Position numbers and translations under genes: made by a program. A stretch of DNA of 64,000 bases, from positions 66,944 through 130,943 of the forward strand of contig NW_003123416.1 of assembly GCF_000003605.2 (NCBI RefSeq). The letters run 5' to 3'. The DNA comes from Saccoglossus kowalevskii. Its lineage: Eukaryota; Hemichordata; Enteropneusta; Harrimaniidae. Positions 59,250 through 64,000 of the stretch are shown here, one piece after another (the stretch's first letter is position 1; each line of letters begins with the position of its first letter). Under the pieces are notes generated by a model. That model made no database searches. It was not told the DNA's origin and was given only the letters and a program-made list of their open reading frames with translations.

Positions 59250-61335
59250 ACAAGTATGCAAATAATAGTCTCGCTACCTTAAAGAAAAGCAGAGAAAAAT
59301 TATTATTCGGATCTATTTACTAAGTATCATAATAATTCTGGTAAAACTTGGGAAATTATCAATGACTTACTTGGCTCCACTGAAAATATAAATCAAACTT
59401 TACTTAAAGAACTAAAAATTAATGTTGATAACACCGATAAAATACTATCAAATCCTACTGACATTGCAGAAGGCTTCAATAACTACTTTGTTAATATTGG
59501 ACTCAACCTGGCCTCAAATATTACCAATCCCCCCAACAATTTCATCACTATCTTAATGACCCCAGTGTGAATTCCTTCTTTCTTGCACCAGCTACAGAAC
59601 AGGAGGTAGCTTTGACATTAAGCCGTCTTGATCAGAAAAAAAATCGTCAGGCTATGACTGTTTACCACACGACTTCTTGTAGATGGAGCTGATATCATTT
59701 GTAAACCACTTTGTTTTATTTTTAATTTATCGTTTTTACAGAGACATTTTTCAAATGCATTAAAATGGCAAAGGCAACTCCCCTCTACAAAAAAGCCAAT
59801 ATCAATATCCCCGGGAACTATATGCCAATCTCAGTGTTAACCCTTATTAGCAAGATTCTAGAAAAAATAGTTAACAAACAACTACTGCATTATTTGGAGA
59901 ACGAGAAAATTCTTTACAAGCATCAATACGGGTTTCGTAATAAATTCAGCACTAAGCTTTCCCTAATCAATTTAATAAACACACTACTCCTTCAAATTGA
60001 CGATGGCAAGCCATCTATCGAAATATTTATCGATCTTACAAAAGCTTTTGATACTATTAATCATACAATTTTGCTGAAAGAGATGGGTGAATATGGTATA
60101 CGCGGGCTTCCAAATAAGTGGTTTAAAAGTTATCTAGAAGATAGATCACAATTCATTTTTTCAAATAGTGTTTCATCTGGGCAACTTCCTATATCATGTG
60201 GTGTACCACAAGGTTCAGTACTTGGCCCTACCTTATTTCTTTTGTACATTAATGACTTCCCAAACTCTACTAATTGTTTTTAACTTCAGACTCATTGCTG
60301 ATGACTTGTTTCATTCTTTTTCACCAGGGGCAGATATTGATATGTGTATCATTAACAAACATTTAAACACTGTTGTACACTGGTGTGATGCAAATAAGGT
60401 GACAATCAATTGTTCAAAAACAAATTATATGATCATCAGTGGCAGGCGTATGTGTGTGACAGTAAGAGGTGTCCTGTCCATAAAAACAACGTAGTATACG
60501 AGACTGAATCAGCAACTTTTGTAGGGATAGAAGTTGATAAATATCTGACCCGGGATAACCACATTTCAAAAATCAATAACATTGTTAGGAAAAAGACAGG
60601 TATCCTCTTAAAATTAAGACATTATGTCCCACGGCATATTCTCCTTTTGTTATACAAGACGTTGATTCAGCCTCATATCACTATGGATTAGAAGTTTGAG
60701 GTAGCACATACCCGTCACATTTTAAAGATATACATACCACATACAAAATGATAGCCAAAATTATAACGTGTTCCGACTTTATTGCGCATGTTCCATTAAT
60801 TTTTAGTAGTCTCCAAATTCATTACTTTTAAGTTTTATATGTATGATATTATTCATGAGAATCTCCCACAATCAATGTCAACATATAATTTGCAGTATTT
60901 ACATCATAAATACAGAACACGACAACGATGTCGAGATGATTTACTTGTACCTAGAATGAACTCAGTATTTGCAATATCTTATTTAAGGGCCAAACTTTGG
61001 AACAACAGATTAATTTCTTTAAGGTCTAAACGAAAACTTATATTCAAAAATACTGTACGTGAAAATGTTATGTCAGAGTATTTGGAATAGAATTAATATT
61101 TATTATAAATGTATGTGTATATATATTATTATTTTATACTTTATATTTTGGTGTGTGACTACCTACTATCAGTCTTAACGTAAGTCATTAAAGTCATGTC
61201 ATGTCATGTCATGTCATGTCAGGGATCTGACTCGACTAGCTTTTAAGCTATTTCAGATTCCATTTTACCTAGACTGCATGTACAATTTTGGGTATTGTAT
61301 GGAATATTTTCTAGGTAAATAAATTATTATTAATA
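59250..61335 (+). mobile_element. Decayed non-LTR retrotransposon (Jockey/CR1-like)
   Basis: The 5' part is absent or beyond the gap. Coding pieces are followed by a 3' tail ending in AATAAATTATTATTAATATT, typical of LINE 3' ends. A CATGT pentamer tract (about 61195-61220) lies near the tail. Confidence 0.88.
59345..61090 (+). pseudogene. LINE reverse transcriptase ORF remnant
   Basis: Plus-strand pieces in different frames: KTWEIINDLLGS (linker before the RT); AKATPLYKKANINIPGNYMP and ISVLTLISKILEKIVNKQL (RT start); IFIDLTKAFDTINH (motif A, catalytic Asp); CGVPQGSVLGPTLFLLYIND (motif B); then, after a frameshift near 60285, LIADDLFHSF (motif C, DD kept) and HWCDANKVTINCSKTNYMI. The C-terminal KYRTRQRCRDDLLVPRMNS and AKLWNNRLISLRSK close the ORF. 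At least three frame changes and stops make it inactive. The longest intact piece is 59765-60283 (172 codons). Confidence 0.92.
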
Positions 61336-62696
61336 TTACATTAGAAACCATGCCATGTACGTATACATGAAAATATACGTTAGTTATACGTCTCAGTGGA
61401 CATGGCACAACCAGGATATGATATGCTGGAATGCTGCACGCATGTCAGAGTAACTCTGCAGGTACGACACTGATTCCGATTATGTAGCACTCCATGCTGT
61501 GAACTACGATGTGCTATTAAATAAAACAAAAACGCGAACAAAGTGTATTCTTACTCGCATGTACTGACATTGCAGCAGATTCTTTTACCAAGTGTCAGGA
61601 CTGACACGTGACCATATTTATGTGTTCAGCTCATCTGATCAGCAAGTATCTTGATTATGGCGTACAAGCCACGTGGAATCCTTCATCAACTCAACTCAAC
61701 AAATTTAACTGAATTCAACATCAGATCTTGAAACAGCAATAGAAAACCGCTGCATTTCGATCACAAACTCCGTGTACTTTTATTAGTGTTTGGTAAAAAA
61801 CTGAGTACAATATTTAGAATGCGTATATAAATCACTCCCCAAAACAGAATATACATCACATATATTGTCATGAATCAATTTATAAAAAAAGCATCACCAT
61901 AACAACGTAATTTACGTCAGGTATTCATGACACATTGTGCGCATTTCTCAGTGGACTTCGTGTAATATAGTAGCCTGGATGCCATGTCACAGTTCTGCTG
62001 GTTACGCTTTTTTCCACTACATTCTGTCTAGTGAGTGAGCAACCATTTTTACGGTGATGATTGCGTTTTCAGACTAGTAGTACATTGACCATACCATACA
62101 ATAATACACCCTAGACGCAAAATGGCCGCTGAGAACACGTTGTGAGTGAGAGAGTCACGGGGCTTTATTCTCCTCAAATACTGTTTTATTGTTTATCATG
62201 CCCGTGTTCACTGTACCCATGATCTACGTAACCATGGCATTGTAACAATGGCCGTGATGACGTGTGAGAAAACGACACTGATTAAGGGACAAAAACAAGT
62301 CTCGTTCTCTCGCCCACACCGAGATATCGGCGGCCATTTTCGAATAACATTTTGATTCACACAGGATGTATATTCGAGGTGTAAACTACATATACCATTC
62401 TGCACACATTTTGGAACGGTTTCCTAGGTTTTAAAATTAATTTGGAGTCATTAGTTTAAGTCCGGTTAATGTGAATGTTTTCAAAATAGCAGGAGATTTT
62501 CCGTCCATGTCATATTTGTTAATTACACCCGCAGGCAGTAATGTGAGGGGTTCAAATTATCCAATTATATAACACCACAAATGGTTCTGTGTAATAACAT
62601 TTCTTTCGGTAGACTTATCACGAAAATCACGCTTCACGATTTTACTGGGTTACATTTATCTGGTATCTGGTCTCAGCATTTGAGAATGGTAACTAT
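61336..62696. other. Intergenic, 3' side of the membrane-protein gene
   Basis: Nothing recognised; the stretch next to 62697 is probably 3' untranslated sequence of the minus-strand gene. Confidence 0.35.
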
Positions 62697-63295
62697 CTAA
62701 TCGTTTTTTTCGGGAACCATACCAACTTCCACCGTTGATTTCTGTTTCCCCTTCCTACATAATAACAAAATACATATTAATTAGCTTTTACATCAGTGTT
62801 TTGTTATATATTTCTCACTTTTTTTGTCTGTATGTTCTGTAAATGCCATCAGGAGATTATGAAGTAGTGATATTAGGCTCGATGTGATACTGTAACCATG
62901 GAAATCGTTTGTGAAATTCTTACTTCTTTAAGATGAGCACAATCGTGATGATGACAACAACGTCAACCACTACAGCTGCAATCACAATAACGACAATACT
63001 CCATGTGCTATGACCTAGAATATTTAAATGAAATTCTATGTACAAACATGGTGTGTTTAAACAAGGTAATTTGTAGACGATATTTGGTAGTCATTGTAAC
63101 TTTCACATGATCATTTGCATGGACGCTATCTGTCACGGCAACGCATTGATTGTTGCGCGAGTCGATTAATACAATTCAAATTCAAATATACAATAATTAT
63201 TATAATAATGATTTACACAATATATTACAAGTACCTGACTGACATTGTGCATCACTGAGGTCACAGCAATCCCCATCAATGATACAGATATTGGT
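62697..63295 (-). CDS. Single-pass membrane protein, last three exons (partial)
   Basis: Three minus-strand exons join in phase: 63295-63235, 63014-62924, 62754-62697. The 70 codons end in TAG. The first exon encodes a cysteine-rich extracellular piece (NICIIDGDCCDLSDAQCQS). The second encodes a transmembrane helix (IVVIVIAAVVVDVVVIITIV, ending LILKK). The third gives a short cytoplasmic tail (KGKQKSTVEVGMVPEKND). The protein is thus type I, with a DCC-DLxDxxC motif next to the membrane. Upstream exons lie beyond 63295 or off the window; the open frame at 63756-63959 could not be linked. Family not identified. Confidence 0.75.
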
Positions 63296-63435
63296 CTAAG
63301 TGAGTAAACATATTAAATAGTGATAAGTATAATAAGTATATGGTGTTATATGGTGTAAGATTTAATTTCCTTTGAACTTTGGTGTGAAATATAGCGTTCT
63401 TAATAGTGTAAAGTAATTATCCCACACGTTACATA

Positions 63436-63727
63436 ATTAAGGGTGGTTGTCGTCGCGCCACACATGCGCGAGGTGTATGGGTCTCATATATGCAAAGATG
63501 GCGACTTTGACGAGTACAAACTGAGACGTTACCAAGCTTCAATTAAGTAATTTTTAAGTGATTGAAAGATATGGAAGGAGTCACCGGCTGTAATTATTGC
63601 AGGTAGCGCCCAGTTCAAACCTAATACTCTTGATTTCCATTAGAAGAGCGCATTGGATTGTGGGTAAATCAATGTTTATCAACACAAATGTCGCAAATGC
63701 GCAGCACGACGACTACCGCCCTTTAAG
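63436..63727. mobile_element. MITE family B-like, long variant
   Basis: Ends TTAAGGGTGGTTGTCGTCGC and GCACGACGACTACCGCCCTT are family B-type inverted repeats, but the interior (about 220 bp) is unrelated to the usual B core. Possibly a related subfamily. Confidence 0.7.
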
Positions 63728-64000
63728 TAATGACCCCAAGATATACCACGACATATTAGTATATGCATGAGACGCACAGCGATCTCAGACCCAAAATCTG
63801 ATCTGAATACAGCTTTGGTATAACGAAGGTTTTGTGAGAGCATGCCAAACAAGTTTTGTCGTTCTGAGGTAAGTTTGTTGGTGTAAGATCAGATACTCGC
63901 CTCGTTTTTATGACAGGACACGTACATGATATGCCTTGTCTCAACTTCGGCCAAATCAAGGATTGTGCACGCCGTCACTCTAATACAGTGATGGGTGTAC
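63728..64000. other. Window end, unresolved
   Basis: May be intron of the minus-strand membrane-protein gene. An open frame there contains CTCPVIKTRR but has no supported splice link. Confidence 0.3.

Overview
This is a eukaryotic (metazoan) genomic window: genes are split by GT-AG introns, intergenic DNA is AT-rich, and the space between exons is full of short non-autonomous transposons, LINE relics and microsatellites. The gene set (GAL3ST-type sulfotransferase, OARD1, a TINAG/TINAGL1-type protein) and the MITE density fit a marine invertebrate, perhaps a deuterostome such as a hemichordate or lancelet. That placement is inference. Two 50-base N runs (17405-17454, 59024-59073) mark assembly gaps.

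Layout. 0-3.5 kb: degraded mobile-element ORF on the minus strand and no firm gene. 3.5-6.2 kb (+): two-exon Golgi galactose-3-O-sulfotransferase whose stop codon coincides with the edge of a MITE. 6.2-11.5 kb: MITE cluster and simple repeats. 11.5-16.2 kb (-): complete four-exon OARD1 (macrodomain ADP-ribosyl hydrolase). 17.2-34 kb: mostly non-coding, with a foldback transposon carrying an 8-bp target duplication, MITEs, a diverged duplication, and two orphan exon-like segments (23.3 and 26.5 kb, -). 34.1-44.8 kb (+): complete nine-exon TINAG-like gene (signal peptide, somatomedin B, inactive papain fold) with a dead Tigger transposon in its last intron. 46.8-57.3 kb (-): two tandem five-exon genes for small (213 and 212 aa) proteins made of a basic Lys/Ala/Pro tail plus a module resembling the dynein D5 (AAA_9) region and, from memory, the C terminus of IQANK1. 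59.3-61.3 kb (+): a decayed non-LTR retrotransposon. 62.7-63.3 kb (-): the last three exons of a single-pass membrane protein running off the window.

The best candidate for something undescribed is the tandem pair at 46.8-57.3 kb: stand-alone dynein-D5-like proteins whose exon phases match exactly, whose promoters are duplicated and carry an RFX X-box-like palindrome at nearly the same distance from each ATG (suggesting a ciliary role), and which share a decayed MITE at the same place in intron 4, so the MITE predates the duplication.

At least five short palindromic transposon families (called A to E here) account for most of the structure between genes. Multi-exon genes were assembled by hand from splice sites and reading phase; coordinates given for them span introns, and exon limits are in the evidence.
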